Shown: piece after piece, positions 34,188 through 43,460 of the stretch
Layout: the number at the start of each line of letters is the position of its first letter
Numbering within the stretch: the stretch's first letter is position 1
Source of the DNA: an uncultured Treponema sp.
GTDB taxonomy: Bacteria; Spirochaetota; Spirochaetia; Treponematales; Treponemataceae
NCBI GenBank assembly: GCA_900317625.1
Contig: ONHK01000005.1
Span: forward strand, 62,001 to 126,000
Length of the DNA stretch: 64,000 nt
Direction of reading: 5' to 3'
Made by a program: the position numbers and the translations under genes
Notes under the pieces: model-generated
Told to the model about the DNA's origin: nothing
Seen by the model: only the letters and a program-made list of their open reading frames with translations
The model's database searches: none

Positions 34188-35282
34188 TTACTGAACCAAT
34201 TCGTCCTCGCCAGAGCGGGCAATAACGATTTCACCGGAATCTTCAAGACGTCGGATCGTAGAAACAATTTTCTGCTGGGCTTCCTCAACATCCTTAAGTC
34301 GGACAGGTCCCATAAATTCCATATCTTCTTTTAACATGCTTGCGGCACGCTTTGACATATTGCGGAAAATCTTGTCCTGAACTTCTGTATCAACAGACTT
34401 GAGCGCTTTTGAAAGTTCCTGTGTATCGACTTCGCGAAGAACCTTCTGAATCGCACGGTCGTCGAGCATAACAATATCCTCGAAAACGAACATTCGCTTT
34501 TTGATTTCTTCCGCCAAATCCGGATCTTCTTCTTCCAAAGATTCGATAATGGCCTTTTCAGAAGAACGGTCAACAAGGTTCAAAATTTCAACGATAGACT
34601 CAACACCACCAGCAGCAGTGTAGTCTTCACTAGAAAGAGTTGAAAGTTTCTTTTCAAGAACTCGTTCAACTTCGCGCAATACATCTGGAGATGTTCGGTC
34701 CATTGTGGCAAGTCGCTTTGAAACTTCCGGCTGCATTTCTTCAGGAAGATTCTGCAGAATAATGGCAGCTTTGCCTGGCTCAAGATACGCAAGAATCAAC
34801 GCGATTGTCTGCGGATATTCCTGCTGGATAAAGTTCAGCAAATGCGCAGGATCTGTACGGCGAATAAAATCGAATGGGCGAACCTGCAAACTTGAAGTAA
34901 GCCGGTTGATAATATCAATCGCTTTCTGGGAACCCAAAGATTTTTCAAGAAGCTCGCGCGCATAATCAATACCACCAGTCGTGATAAAGTTCTGGGCATT
35001 CATCATCTCCTGAAATTCTTCAAGAACAGCATCTTTATATTCTGCATCTACCGTTTCAAGCCGGGCAATTTCAAAAGTAAGGGTTTCAACTTCATCTTCA
35101 CGCAGATGCTTCATAACTTCCGCAGAAACATCAGAACCCAACGAAACAAGAAAAATCGCGGCTTTTTGACGGCCGGTAAGGCTTTTGTAATCTTTTTTAT
35201 CTTTTTTTGAAGAACCGGCAGGTTTCAAGCTGCCAGCTTTAGGAATCGGTTTTGGATTCGCCTTTGGTACATCATCAGCCAT
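34188..35282 (-). CDS. fliG: Flagellar motor switch protein FliG
   Basis: FliG is the rotor protein on which the stators push. The 364-residue protein has the N-terminal FliF-binding domain (LTGRQKAAIFLVSLGSDVSAEVMKHLREDEVE), the EHPQTIALIL-type middle domain (QQEYPQTIALILAYLEP) and the C-terminal motor domain with KRMFVFEDIVMLDDRAIQKVLREVD, which carries the charged torque helix. A lysine- and proline-rich N-terminal tail of about 30 residues precedes the usual start. fliF ends 3 nt before it. Confidence 0.97.
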   Translation of the reverse strand: MADDVPKANPKPIPKAGSLKPAGSSKKDKKDYKSLTGRQKAAIFLVSLGSDVSAEVMKHLREDEVETLTFEIARLETVDAEYKDAVLEEFQEMMNAQNFITTGGIDYARELLEKSLGSQKAIDIINRLTSSLQVRPFDFIRRTDPAHLLNFIQQEYPQTIALILAYLEPGKAAIILQNLPEEMQPEVSKRLATMDRTSPDVLREVERVLEKKLSTLSSEDYTAAGGVESIVEILNLVDRSSEKAIIESLEEEDPDLAEEIKKRMFVFEDIVMLDDRAIQKVLREVDTQELSKALKSVDTEVQDKIFRNMSKRAASMLKEDMEFMGPVRLKDVEEAQQKIVSTIRRLEDSGEIVIARSGEDELVQ

Positions 35283-35285
35283 TTT

Positions 35286-36998
35286 CTACTCCTCCATAAG
35301 CCATGTTCGGATAAGCATAGCAACATCTTCTGGGTGCTCTTTTGCCATATTGATTGCATTTTCCTGAAGTTCAGCGCGACGGCTTTCCTCAACAGACATT
35401 GTAACAGTCTGTGCCTCGTCTTTTGCCTCCCACAAAGCCTGCTCGCGGGCAAGCTGCTGCTGACGCAAAAGTTCTTCCTCGCGCGCGCGGCGACGGCGTT
35501 CGATTTCCTTGCTGATAATACGGAAAAGAATAAATCCGATAAGAACAACTGCAACTGCGGCAAGAACCAGCAGAATAGTCCGTCTTGTCTGGAGCTTCTT
35601 GAAATAAGCCTCATCAAATTCCCGGAATTCCTGAGTGTGGTCAATCGGAATATTTGTGATTGTAACCATATCGTTGCGGTTCCTGCTGTAACCAACAGCC
35701 GCCTCGACATATTTTTGAATTTTATCAAGATCTTCGGATGAAATCGGCGTATATTCCCGGACAAGACTTCCATCCTCATCATTTATAAGATATTCATGTG
35801 TTTTCGGATCTTTTTTCAGCCGCCAGACGCCATCAATATTCGCCGAGATTGTAATACGACCAAGCTGAGGGGCAACTTTTTCCGTCGTATGAGTTGTATT
35901 TATAACATTGTTCTGCGTAACACCTGTCTCGGTTGATTTTCCGATTACATTTGAAACATCTGAATAAACCGGCGGAGTCTGTCCTTCCACACCAGCCGGA
36001 CCTTCAGGATTATAACCAGTTCCCTGCCATTCTTTTGTAACAGTCTGCTGGCTTATCGGCAAAGTGTCGCGGTATTCAGAATCATCATAAGGAGTATCCG
36101 GGTTATCAGGCTTAATCTGAATAGGTGAATAAATTGTGGAATCGCTGTTTTTTTCCGACATATCCATTTCATAATGAACGATAACATCAGTAATTCTGTC
36201 AGAAGTATAATTATGTTGAAGGGCTGTAAGAACTTTCGCCTCCAGCTGGGCTTCCATTTTGCGGATAAGTTTCTGCTGCTTTTCAATTATTGAAACGCGG
36301 TCACTTTCCGCCATTCCTTCAAAATCGTTTAAAATATTTCCATCTTGATCAATAATTGTAAGATTTTCCGCAGAAAGTCCTTCAACAGCCTTTAAAATAT
36401 AGTCCTGAATTCCTTTTACTTTTCTTCTGTTTGTAAGAAGGTCGCTTGTTCTTGAAAGCCTGAGCGCTATACTCGCTGAAACAGGATTTTGCTCAGAAGC
36501 AAAAAGAGCTTTGTCCGGCAAAACCAAAGTAACAAATGCAACATCAATATCAGAAAGAGATTCAAGATGCTGCTTTAACGCGGCAGAAAGCGCATTTTTA
36601 TGTCTTACATTTTGTTCCGCATCAGTTGTGGACCATGAACGGTTATAAAAATCTGCAAACGGATCATAATTTGAAGGAGCCAATCCTTCTACTGTCAAAA
36701 GAGTTCTAAGCCGGCGTGCTGTTTTCTCATCATTTACAGAAATAACGCCTTCATCATTTACGTAAACCTGAACATTTTCCTGGGCAACACGGTCAAGAAT
36801 CTGGTTTCTTACAGATTCATCGGTTACAGCCTGCGGAAAAAGTCTTACAGTAGAGTCAGAACCGCTTACGTTGACGGCAAAAATAATAGCGCCAATCACT
36901 GCAAGCGCAATACCGACAACAACAATTTTTACAATGACTGAACTTGACTTCCAGAAATTCCGGATTTTTTCAATCACATTCTTAAACCATTCGTTCAT
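35286..36998 (-). CDS. fliF: Flagellar MS-ring protein FliF
   Basis: FliF forms the MS ring in the inner membrane. The 570-residue protein has two membrane segments (VIVKIVVVGIALAVIGAIIFAV near residue 22 and RRTILLVLAAVAVVLIGFILF near residue 475) around a large periplasmic region with the ring-building motifs (SRSWSTTDAEQNVRHKNALSAALKQHLESL; FVTLVLPDKALF). The C-terminus, with MAKEHPEDVAMLIRTWLMEE, is the FliG-binding tail. The start at 36998 has GGGAGGGG 4 nt upstream. Upstream ATG or GTG alternatives lack one. Confidence 0.97.
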   Translation of the reverse strand: MNEWFKNVIEKIRNFWKSSSVIVKIVVVGIALAVIGAIIFAVNVSGSDSTVRLFPQAVTDESVRNQILDRVAQENVQVYVNDEGVISVNDEKTARRLRTLLTVEGLAPSNYDPFADFYNRSWSTTDAEQNVRHKNALSAALKQHLESLSDIDVAFVTLVLPDKALFASEQNPVSASIALRLSRTSDLLTNRRKVKGIQDYILKAVEGLSAENLTIIDQDGNILNDFEGMAESDRVSIIEKQQKLIRKMEAQLEAKVLTALQHNYTSDRITDVIVHYEMDMSEKNSDSTIYSPIQIKPDNPDTPYDDSEYRDTLPISQQTVTKEWQGTGYNPEGPAGVEGQTPPVYSDVSNVIGKSTETGVTQNNVINTTHTTEKVAPQLGRITISANIDGVWRLKKDPKTHEYLINDEDGSLVREYTPISSEDLDKIQKYVEAAVGYSRNRNDMVTITNIPIDHTQEFREFDEAYFKKLQTRRTILLVLAAVAVVLIGFILFRIISKEIERRRRAREEELLRQQQLAREQALWEAKDEAQTVTMSVEESRRAELQENAINMAKEHPEDVAMLIRTWLMEE

Positions 36999-37080
36999 CA
37001 GTCCCCTCCCGTGAACGAGCAAAAACAATTATTTTAATGAGCTATTTTAACATATAATACAAATTCTGAAAAGCAAGATT

Positions 37081-37419
37081 TTAGCGTGTCGTTGTAATTT
37101 CTGACCATCCGCTTACAATTCGGTCAATAACAGAATTTGCAAGATTCAAAGACATCCGGGCTTTTGCCACTGCGATTGTAACATCGTGAAGGTCAACTGA
37201 TTCCGGATCTGTAACAACTTTCTGCTGAAGCTCGTTAACTTCAATCTGCTGGTTGTTCATATTCTGAAAAGCCTGAAGCAAATAATCACCGAATGAAGCA
37301 GATGTCTTGGAGATACTGTTTTTTGCGGAATTTTCCTGAGTTAATCTTAAAGTTGTCTTTCCTGTGTGCGCAGTCTCTGTTCTAGTCAGCTGCAATGAAT
37401 TGAATTCTGGTATTTTCAT
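37081..37419 (-). CDS. fliE: Flagellar hook-basal body protein FliE
   Basis: FliE joins the MS ring to the proximal rod. The 112-residue protein has the family core SFGDYLLQAFQNMNNQQIEVNELQQKVVTDPESVDLHDVTIAVAKARMSLNLA, with the conserved L-Q-x-x-x-x-x-P-x-x-V and the helix after it (only parts are quoted as contiguous motifs: QQKVVTDPESVDLHDVTIA). AGGAAAA precedes the ATG. It has a consensus promoter of its own. Confidence 0.94.
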   Translation of the reverse strand: MKIPEFNSLQLTRTETAHTGKTTLRLTQENSAKNSISKTSASFGDYLLQAFQNMNNQQIEVNELQQKVVTDPESVDLHDVTIAVAKARMSLNLANSVIDRIVSGWSEITTTR

Positions 37420-37438
37420 TTTTCCTCACCCAGCTAAA

Positions 37439-37467
37439 ATTTTACATCGCCTTGGGGATACTGTCAA
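37439..37467 (-). promoter_or_regulatory. Consensus sigma-70 promoter between flgC and fliE
   Basis: On the minus strand TTGACA (37467-37462), a 17-bp spacer and TAAAAT (37444-37439) stand 19 bp before the fliE ATG. It could raise expression of fliE-fliF-fliG-fliH-fliI-fliJ over flgBC within the same operon. Just upstream of it are direct repeats of AAACTTT (37479-37495 region). Confidence 0.55.
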
Positions 37468-37506
37468 TTAACTAACTTAAACTTTGTAAAACTTTAGCTA
37501 AAACAA

Positions 37507-37968
37507 CTAGCGGGCACCTATTTCCAATGCTGCTGAAAACATACTTTTTGAGCCTTCTACAACTGTGGAATTTGCCTCATAAGCACGGCTTGCAGAGATA
37601 AGGTCAACCATTTCATTCACAATATTCACATTCGGATATTCTACATAGCCTGCGTTCGGACCTGATTTTATAGCGTCAGGATGCTCCGGATCGTAAACAA
37701 GACGTCCTTCGGAAGTATCTTTTACAATTTCAAGGACTTTCACACCTTTTCCAGGACCGTTGTCCAAATCAGATGGAGTAAACGGAGAACGGAATTGCGG
37801 ATGGTTTGCGCTGACAGGCTCAAAAACCACGCGGGAACGTTTAAAAGCTCCGCCTTCCTGAGTTCTTGTTGTTGAGGCATTTGCAATATTGTTTGAAATA
37901 ACGTCTGTTCTAAGTCGTTCAGCAGACATTCCTGTTGCAGCAATATTTATTGAAGTAAAAAGTCCCAT
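37507..37968 (-). CDS. flgC: Flagellar basal-body rod protein FlgC
   Basis: FlgC is a proximal rod protein. The 153-residue protein has the N-terminal rod/hook motif MGLFTSINIAATGMSAERLRTDVISNNIANASTTRT and the C-terminal motif YPNVNIVNEMVDLISASRAYEANSTVVEGSKSMF, quoted here only in short form (ISNNIANAST; NEMVDLISASRAYEAN). TAGGAG precedes the ATG. It follows flgB by 26 nt, in the standard order. Confidence 0.96.
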   Translation of the reverse strand: MGLFTSINIAATGMSAERLRTDVISNNIANASTTRTQEGGAFKRSRVVFEPVSANHPQFRSPFTPSDLDNGPGKGVKVLEIVKDTSEGRLVYDPEHPDAIKSGPNAGYVEYPNVNIVNEMVDLISASRAYEANSTVVEGSKSMFSAALEIGAR

Positions 37969-37994
37969 ATCAAGCTCCTATAACAATCACGCAA

Positions 37995-38411
37995 TTATTT
38001 TTTCATTACAGAATTAATCTGTGAAAATTCAAAACCTGTAAGCTGGCTCAGAAGTCTGTACTGCATCTGAATCTGAAGGATATTATTCGCTTCAGTCTCG
38101 GCATCCACATTGTTTCCGTTCGCTTTTGCAGTTGTTGTATAATCAAGGACGCGGCGAGGCTCTACATCTCTGTAGTCATATGGTTCATTTAAAGGAATAT
38201 GTCGGGAATCTGTGCGCGTAAGCTGAAATCCGTTTTTCGCCTTTTCTTCTGATTCGAAGGCGCGTTTCAGCTCGCTTTCAAAATTGACTGTGGAACGCTT
38301 AAAATTTGGAACTTCACTGTTCGCAAGATTGTTTGCTGTAACCTGATAGCGCAGGGAAAGCACATCCATTGAACGTTGAAGCATATCGACAGCTCTTGTA
38401 AATGTATTCAT
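37995..38411 (-). CDS. flgB: Flagellar basal-body rod protein FlgB
   Basis: FlgB is the first proximal rod subunit. The 138-residue protein opens with MNTFTRAVDMLQRSMDVLSL followed by TANNLANSEVPNFKRS, the FlgB-type rod motif, and ends NILQIQMQYRLLSQLTGFEF. The start at 38411 has AAGGA 8 nt upstream; the longer open frame would overlap hslU and lacks support. It heads the flagellar part of the supercluster, 67 nt after hslU. Confidence 0.95.
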   Translation of the reverse strand: MNTFTRAVDMLQRSMDVLSLRYQVTANNLANSEVPNFKRSTVNFESELKRAFESEEKAKNGFQLTRTDSRHIPLNEPYDYRDVEPRRVLDYTTTAKANGNNVDAETEANNILQIQMQYRLLSQLTGFEFSQINSVMKK

Positions 38412-38433
38412 ATTTTTTGTCCTTCTTACTAGA

Positions 38434-38460
38434 TTTTCGGAAAGACAAAAAATATGTTTA
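38434..38460 (-). promoter_or_regulatory. Possible sigma-28-like promoter of flgB
   Basis: On the minus strand TAAACATA (38460-38453), 11 nt and TCCGAAAA (38441-38434) have the FliA spacing and partial matches (5/8 and 6/8) to TAAAGTTT-N11-GCCGATAA. They lie 22 bp before the flgB ATG. Confidence 0.3.
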
Positions 38461-38478
38461 GAAAAATCTGTCTGAATT

Positions 38479-39840
38479 TTACAGAATATATCGGGACAAA
38501 TCCTGACTTTGAGCAATGTCCTTCAGCTTGTTGTTAACATATTCCGCATCAATCTTAAATGTTTCTCCAGAATGTTCATCCGCAGAAAAGTTGATTTCAT
38601 CAAGAACTTTTTCCATTACTGTATGAAGTCTTCGCGCGCCAATATTTTCCGCCTTGTTATTCACATCTTCCGCAATAACGCTCATGCAGTCAATCGCATC
38701 TTCTGTAATCTCAAGATTGACATCTTCTGTGGCAAGCAGAGATTTATACTGCATAATAAGACTATTCTTAGGTTCTTTAAGGATTTTCTTGAAATCATCT
38801 TTTGTAAGACTTTCAAGCTCAACACGGAGCGGAAAACGTCCCTGAAGCTCCGGAATCAAATCGCTCGGAGAAGCAACGCTGAACGCGCCTGCCGCAATAA
38901 AAAGGATATGAGTTGTATTGATTACACCAAATTTTGTGCTTACATTGCTTCCTTCAACAATCGGAAGAATATCGCGCTGAACACCCTCGCGGCTAACATC
39001 CTGCCCATGGCTTTCACCATGAACCGCAATCTTGTCAATTTCATCAATGAATATGATTCCACTATTTTCAACGCGTTCCTTAGCCCTGTCGATAACTTTA
39101 TCGTTGTCAACCATGCTGTCAAGAGTTTCCTGCGTAAGAATTTTTCGGGCTTCCTTTACAGAAACCGTGCGTCGTTTCCGGCGGCCGCCCTGAAGCATTC
39201 CAGCAAGATTCTGCATGCTGCTCTGAAGGTCATCCAACGAACCACCCGCAATGATTTCCATTCCTGACATTCCTGTCTGGCGGCTTACAGTAACCTCAAC
39301 CTCGCGGTCTTCAAGTTTTCCTTCACGGAGCATCTGGCGGAATTTTTCCCGTGTAGAATTTGCGTCTTCTGCTGCAACTTCTGTTGAATTTTCAGGTTTA
39401 GGCTGATTTTTTCCTGTTCCAGGCAAAAGAAGATCGAGCAATTTTTCCTCAACAACAGAAACGGATTTTTCCTTTAATTCCTCTTCCATTTCAGCTTTGA
39501 CATCGTTTACTCCAACTGCCATGAGGTCTCGGACCATCGACTCAACATCACGGCCAACATAGCCGACTTCTGTATACTTTGTCGCTTCAACTTTCAAGAA
39601 AGGCGCATTGCACAATTTTGCAAGACGACGGGCAATCTCAGTTTTTCCGCAGCCTGTAGGTCCAATCATAAGAATATTTTTTGGAGCAACCTCGTCGCGG
39701 ATTGACTCATCAAGCTTTAGACGGCGGGTTCTATTTCTAAGCGCAACAGCAACAGCCCTTTTCGCTTTTTCCTGTCCGATTATATACTGATCAAGTTTTT
39801 CAACAATCTGTTTCGGTGTCAGTTCAATATTTTTTTCCAT
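38479..39840 (-). CDS. hslU: ATP-dependent protease ATPase subunit HslU
   Basis: HslU unfolds substrates for the HslV peptidase. The 453-residue protein has TPKQIVEKLDQYIIGQEKAKRAVAVALRNR at the N-terminus, Walker A GPTGCGKTEIARRLA, the pore motif EVGYVGRDVESMVRDL, an I-domain (about residues 110-240), Walker B GIIFIDEIDKIA and the C-terminal NIGARRLHTVMEKVLDEI. It ends in YIL, the usual C-terminal plug that inserts into HslV (family ends often I-L). It overlaps nothing but lies 4 nt after hslV. Confidence 0.96.
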   Translation of the reverse strand: MEKNIELTPKQIVEKLDQYIIGQEKAKRAVAVALRNRTRRLKLDESIRDEVAPKNILMIGPTGCGKTEIARRLAKLCNAPFLKVEATKYTEVGYVGRDVESMVRDLMAVGVNDVKAEMEEELKEKSVSVVEEKLLDLLLPGTGKNQPKPENSTEVAAEDANSTREKFRQMLREGKLEDREVEVTVSRQTGMSGMEIIAGGSLDDLQSSMQNLAGMLQGGRRKRRTVSVKEARKILTQETLDSMVDNDKVIDRAKERVENSGIIFIDEIDKIAVHGESHGQDVSREGVQRDILPIVEGSNVSTKFGVINTTHILFIAAGAFSVASPSDLIPELQGRFPLRVELESLTKDDFKKILKEPKNSLIMQYKSLLATEDVNLEITEDAIDCMSVIAEDVNNKAENIGARRLHTVMEKVLDEINFSADEHSGETFKIDAEYVNNKLKDIAQSQDLSRYIL

Positions 39841-39844
39841 AAGA

Positions 39845-40381
39845 TTAAAGCTCCTCTACAGTGATATTGTTGTTTGTGTAAATACAAATATCGCCTGCGA
39901 TTTTTAAAGATTTTTCAGCAATTTCGCGGGCAGAATAGTTTGAGCTTTCAAGATAAGCCAATGCAGCAGAATAAGCGTAATTTCCACCTGAACCAATTGC
40001 AAGAACGTCATTTTCCGGTTCAATAACATTTCCATCGCCACTAATAAGAAGAATTTTATTTTTATCAGCAACAAGAAGAAGCGCCTCTAGTTTCTGGAGA
40101 GATTTTTCAGTTCTCCACATTTTTGCAAGCTCAACAGCCGCCCGAGTCAAATCACCATTAAATTCCTTGATTTTTGTCTCAAAAAGATCGAACAAAGTAA
40201 ACGCATCCGCAACGCTTCCTGCAAAACCTGTAAGGATTTTCCCATCATAAATGCGGCGGACTTTATGGGCATTGCCTTTCATCACAGTGTTTCCGGCAGT
40301 AACCTGACCATCTCCGGCCATTGCGACATGACCGTTTCTTTTTACAGCAATAACTGTTGTACTTCTGATTTTATTTTTCAT
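39845..40381 (-). CDS. hslV: ATP-dependent protease peptidase subunit HslV
   Basis: HslV is the proteasome-like threonine peptidase. The 178-residue precursor is MKNKIRS followed by [21 protein letters not shown]; the catalytic threonine would be the first T after removal of a seven-residue propeptide. [16 protein letters not shown] and the end [16 protein letters not shown] are family hallmarks. GGAG lies 6 nt before the ATG at 40381; a TTG further upstream is rejected. It is followed by hslU. Confidence 0.95.
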   Translation of the reverse strand: MKNKIRSTTVIAVKRNGHVAMAGDGQVTAGNTVMKGNAHKVRRIYDGKILTGFAGSVADAFTLFDLFETKIKEFNGDLTRAAVELAKMWRTEKSLQKLEALLLVADKNKILLISGDGNVIEPENDVLAIGSGGNYAYSAALAYLESSNYSAREIAEKSLKIAGDICIYTNNNITVEEL

Positions 40382-40395
40382 ATAAATCTCCAAAT

Positions 40396-41307
40396 TTAAG
40401 AATGTGGATGTGCTTTGTTATAAACATCAATCAATTTTTCCGTTGTAATATGTGTATATCGTTGTGTTGTAGAAACACTTGAATGTCCTAAAAGTTCCTG
40501 AACAATTCTGACATCCGCGCCATGCATAAGCATTGCAGTTGCGAAAGTATGCCGGAGCGCATGGGGCGAAACATGATGGTTTGTTCCCTCAAGCCCTGTA
40601 TACCGCGAAAGAATCCAGCGCACCCCATGAGCCGTAAGCGGATTCCCTTTCTGGTTTACAAAAATTTCTTTCACTTCATCTTTTTTATTAAGACTATGCA
40701 AAAGATTTTCCCGGTCTTTAATGTATTTTTCAAGTGCAATCTGCGCATCACGCTCAAAATAAACCCTTCTGTCCTTTCGGCCTTTACCAGTCACAATCGC
40801 GGAACTGAAGTCATCTGTCATATCAGAAAACTTCAATCCTACAATTTCGCTTACTCGGCAACCGGAAGAATACATCATCTCAAAAAGAGCCCTGTCTCTG
40901 GTTGACCAAAGCAGTTCTTTTTTTTCCGGCTGCTCACAAAGCTCGTCAATTTCCGGGCTTGTAAGAAATCGCGGCATATATTTCGGAAGTTTTACCGATG
41001 CCAAATTTACAGACGGATTTATTCTAATATACTCAAATTTTCTGCAATAGGCAAAAAAAGTTCGCACAGCGGCAATAAATCTATTTATGCTCGCAGCCGC
41101 CATCTTCTGCTGGGAAAGTTTCGCGACACAAAGACGCAAATCTTCTGTTGTAATATCGTTTACAGGGCAATCAGAGCCAAGAACTTTTTCAAGATGAGAA
41201 AAATCGTTTTTATACGCAATAATCGAATTTTCAGAAAGTTCGCGGACAGAAGAAAGATAAATAAAAAATTCCTCGCCCGCCTCCTTCAATGAAAGAGTTT
41301 TATTCAT
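40396..41307 (-). CDS. xerD: Tyrosine recombinase, XerD-like
   Basis: Xer recombinases resolve chromosome dimers at dif. The 303-residue protein has an N-terminal SAM-like core-binding domain (residues 1-95) and the catalytic residues R in [13 protein letters not shown] in [12 protein letters not shown]-x-x-R in [15 protein letters not shown] in [15 protein letters not shown] and the nucleophile Y in QRYTHI. The start is taken at the ATG inside the topA stop (8-nt overlap). A second Xer protein is encoded at 45231-46154, so these probably form the XerC/XerD pair; which is which cannot be fixed from sequence alone. Confidence 0.88.
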   Translation of the reverse strand: MNKTLSLKEAGEEFFIYLSSVRELSENSIIAYKNDFSHLEKVLGSDCPVNDITTEDLRLCVAKLSQQKMAAASINRFIAAVRTFFAYCRKFEYIRINPSVNLASVKLPKYMPRFLTSPEIDELCEQPEKKELLWSTRDRALFEMMYSSGCRVSEIVGLKFSDMTDDFSSAIVTGKGRKDRRVYFERDAQIALEKYIKDRENLLHSLNKKDEVKEIFVNQKGNPLTAHGVRWILSRYTGLEGTNHHVSPHALRHTFATAMLMHGADVRIVQELLGHSSVSTTQRYTHITTEKLIDVYNKAHPHS

Positions 41308-43426
41308 CTTCTTCACCGGCTGAATGCAGATAATCGCAGTCAGGATTTATGCAGGACTTGTATGTGCCGTTTTTCTTGTCAAATTTTTCAACAAGAAACC
41401 ATCCGCATTTCGGGCAATATTGATCAATCGGTTTAAAGTGACTGATAAAACTGCATGAAGGATAATTCGTACAGCCATAAAATTCTTTTCCACGGCCTTT
41501 TGTTTTTCTGGCAACAATTTCACCGTTGCAGCCCGGCATTGGGCATTTTGCAAGCGGAATAGATTTTGTGTTGTGACATTCCGGGAATCCTGAGCAGGCA
41601 AGAAAATATCCAAAGCGGCCAAGTTTTTTCACCATCGGCTTTCCACATTTCTCGCAGATTTTGTCAGTCGGCTCATCTAGGCTTCCCTTTATGCTCTGAA
41701 CAGATTTCATCACTTCATCAACCCGATTTCTAAAAGGACCGAAAAAGTCTGAAATCATATTGTTCCATACAAGTTTATCCTCTTCAACTTTATCAAGATT
41801 TGTTTCAACTTCCGCCGTAAAATGCTCATTGATTACATCCGGGAACGATTCCACAAGAATCTTGCATATAATGCGACCAAGTTGAGTTGGAACAAGCTGC
41901 TTATTGCTGCGGGTAACATAATATCGGTCAAGAAGAACTGAAATTATCGGTGCATAAGTTGAAGGGCGGCCGATTCCTTTTTCTTCAAGAGTACGGACAA
42001 TAGAAGCATCTGTATAGCGCGCCGGTCCTTGAGTAAAATGCTGCTCCGGATAAAATTTATCGGATTTCAAGACTTCATCAACTTTTAATGATGGAAGAGT
42101 TCCAGTCTTTTCTTCTTTTGAAGAAAGCAATTTTATCACCTTGTAAAAACCTTTTTCTGTAATTTTTGAGGCGCTTACTCGGAACAAGGCATCTCCAGCT
42201 GTAATTTCCGCAGAAGTTGTTGTCGTTTTTGCATTTTTCATCTGGCTTGAAACAAACCGTTCCCAAATTATTGTGTAAAGCCTAAGCTGGTCGCGCGTAA
42301 GATATTCCTTTACAGAATCCGGTGTGTATTCAACATAAGTCGGGCGGATTCCTTCATGGGCATCCTGGGCACTTTTTCCAACCGCATAATGGATTGGCTC
42401 TTCAGGAAGTTCATCGGCAAAATTCTTTGCAAGCCAGCCGCGCACATCATCAAGAGCTGTCTGGGAAATACGCACAGAGTCTGTTCGCATATAAGTTATA
42501 AGACCAACACGGTTCTGCCCGATATTTATTCCTTCATAAAGTTGCTGCGCAATCTGCATTGTCTTTTTTGAGGTAAAACCAAGCCGGTTCGCCGCTTCCT
42601 GCTGCATTTTTGAAGTTGTGAAAGGAGCTTTTGGCCGCACAGTTTTTTCAGACTGCTTTATGTTCGCAACCTTACATTCAGAATTTTGAATTTCCGAAAT
42701 AATTTCATTTACAGCCTTTTCATTTTTAAGCTCAGGGTTTTCACCTTTATATTTTACAAGACGAGCTGTAAATTTTGTTTTTCCTTTTACAAAATCAGCA
42801 TCCAAAGTCCAGTATTCTTCAGGAATAAAATCTTCAACTTCTTTTTCACGTTCGCAGATAAGCCTTAACGCAACAGATTGAACTCGTCCCGCAGAAAGTC
42901 CGTTCTTAACTTTTGCCCACAAAATAGGACTAAGATTATAACCAACAAGACGGTCAAGAACTCGGCGCGCTTTTTGAGCATTAACTTTTGACTCAACAAT
43001 TTCACCAGGATTCTGAACCGCATCTTTTATTGCAACCGGAGTGATTTCATTAAAAACAATTCTGTTGATTTTCGCTTCTGTCTTGTCTTTTAAAGCATTG
43101 TTCAAATGCCAGGCAATCGCCTCTCCTTCACGGTCGTTATCGGAAGCAAGCAGAACAGCATCTGATTTTTTTGCGTCTTTCTGAAGCTCCTTTAAAAGCT
43201 TTGCACGTCCCCGGACAGTAATATATTCCGGCTGAAAACCATGCTCCACATCAATTGCAAGCCGCGATTTTGGCAAATCAATAAGATGCCCCATAGATGC
43301 CTTAACCGTATAGCCAGGTCCAAGATATTTTTCAATAGTATGAGCCTTAGCTGGAGACTCCACAATAACAAGAGTCTGCGTTTTTTTTGCTTTAGATTTT
43401 TTTGATGTAGATTTTTTTTCAGCCAT
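41300..43426 (-). CDS. topA: DNA topoisomerase I
   Basis: TopA relaxes negative supercoils. The 708-residue protein starts with a lysine- and serine-rich tail (about 16 residues), then the Toprim domain TLVIVESPAKAHTIEKYLG and LASDNDREGEAIAWHL, the active-site tyrosine in GLITYMRTDSVRIS, and GIGRPSTYAPII. Three C-terminal four-cysteine zinc ribbons follow (CEKCGKPM..CSGFPEC, CPMPGCNG..CTNYPSC, CPKCGWFL..CINPDC). GAGGATTTT precedes the ATG. It overlaps xerD at its end. Confidence 0.97.
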   Translation of the reverse strand: MAEKKSTSKKSKAKKTQTLVIVESPAKAHTIEKYLGPGYTVKASMGHLIDLPKSRLAIDVEHGFQPEYITVRGRAKLLKELQKDAKKSDAVLLASDNDREGEAIAWHLNNALKDKTEAKINRIVFNEITPVAIKDAVQNPGEIVESKVNAQKARRVLDRLVGYNLSPILWAKVKNGLSAGRVQSVALRLICEREKEVEDFIPEEYWTLDADFVKGKTKFTARLVKYKGENPELKNEKAVNEIISEIQNSECKVANIKQSEKTVRPKAPFTTSKMQQEAANRLGFTSKKTMQIAQQLYEGINIGQNRVGLITYMRTDSVRISQTALDDVRGWLAKNFADELPEEPIHYAVGKSAQDAHEGIRPTYVEYTPDSVKEYLTRDQLRLYTIIWERFVSSQMKNAKTTTTSAEITAGDALFRVSASKITEKGFYKVIKLLSSKEEKTGTLPSLKVDEVLKSDKFYPEQHFTQGPARYTDASIVRTLEEKGIGRPSTYAPIISVLLDRYYVTRSNKQLVPTQLGRIICKILVESFPDVINEHFTAEVETNLDKVEEDKLVWNNMISDFFGPFRNRVDEVMKSVQSIKGSLDEPTDKICEKCGKPMVKKLGRFGYFLACSGFPECHNTKSIPLAKCPMPGCNGEIVARKTKGRGKEFYGCTNYPSCSFISHFKPIDQYCPKCGWFLVEKFDKKNGTYKSCINPDCDYLHSAGEEDE

Positions 43427-43460
43427 AAAATCCTCACAATGCTGTATTTTAAAAACGGAA

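Noticed and set aside
38509..39267. Long plus-strand open frame opposite hslU
   Set aside because: It lies wholly antisense to a clearly conserved gene, has no ribosome binding site and no recognisable protein features.
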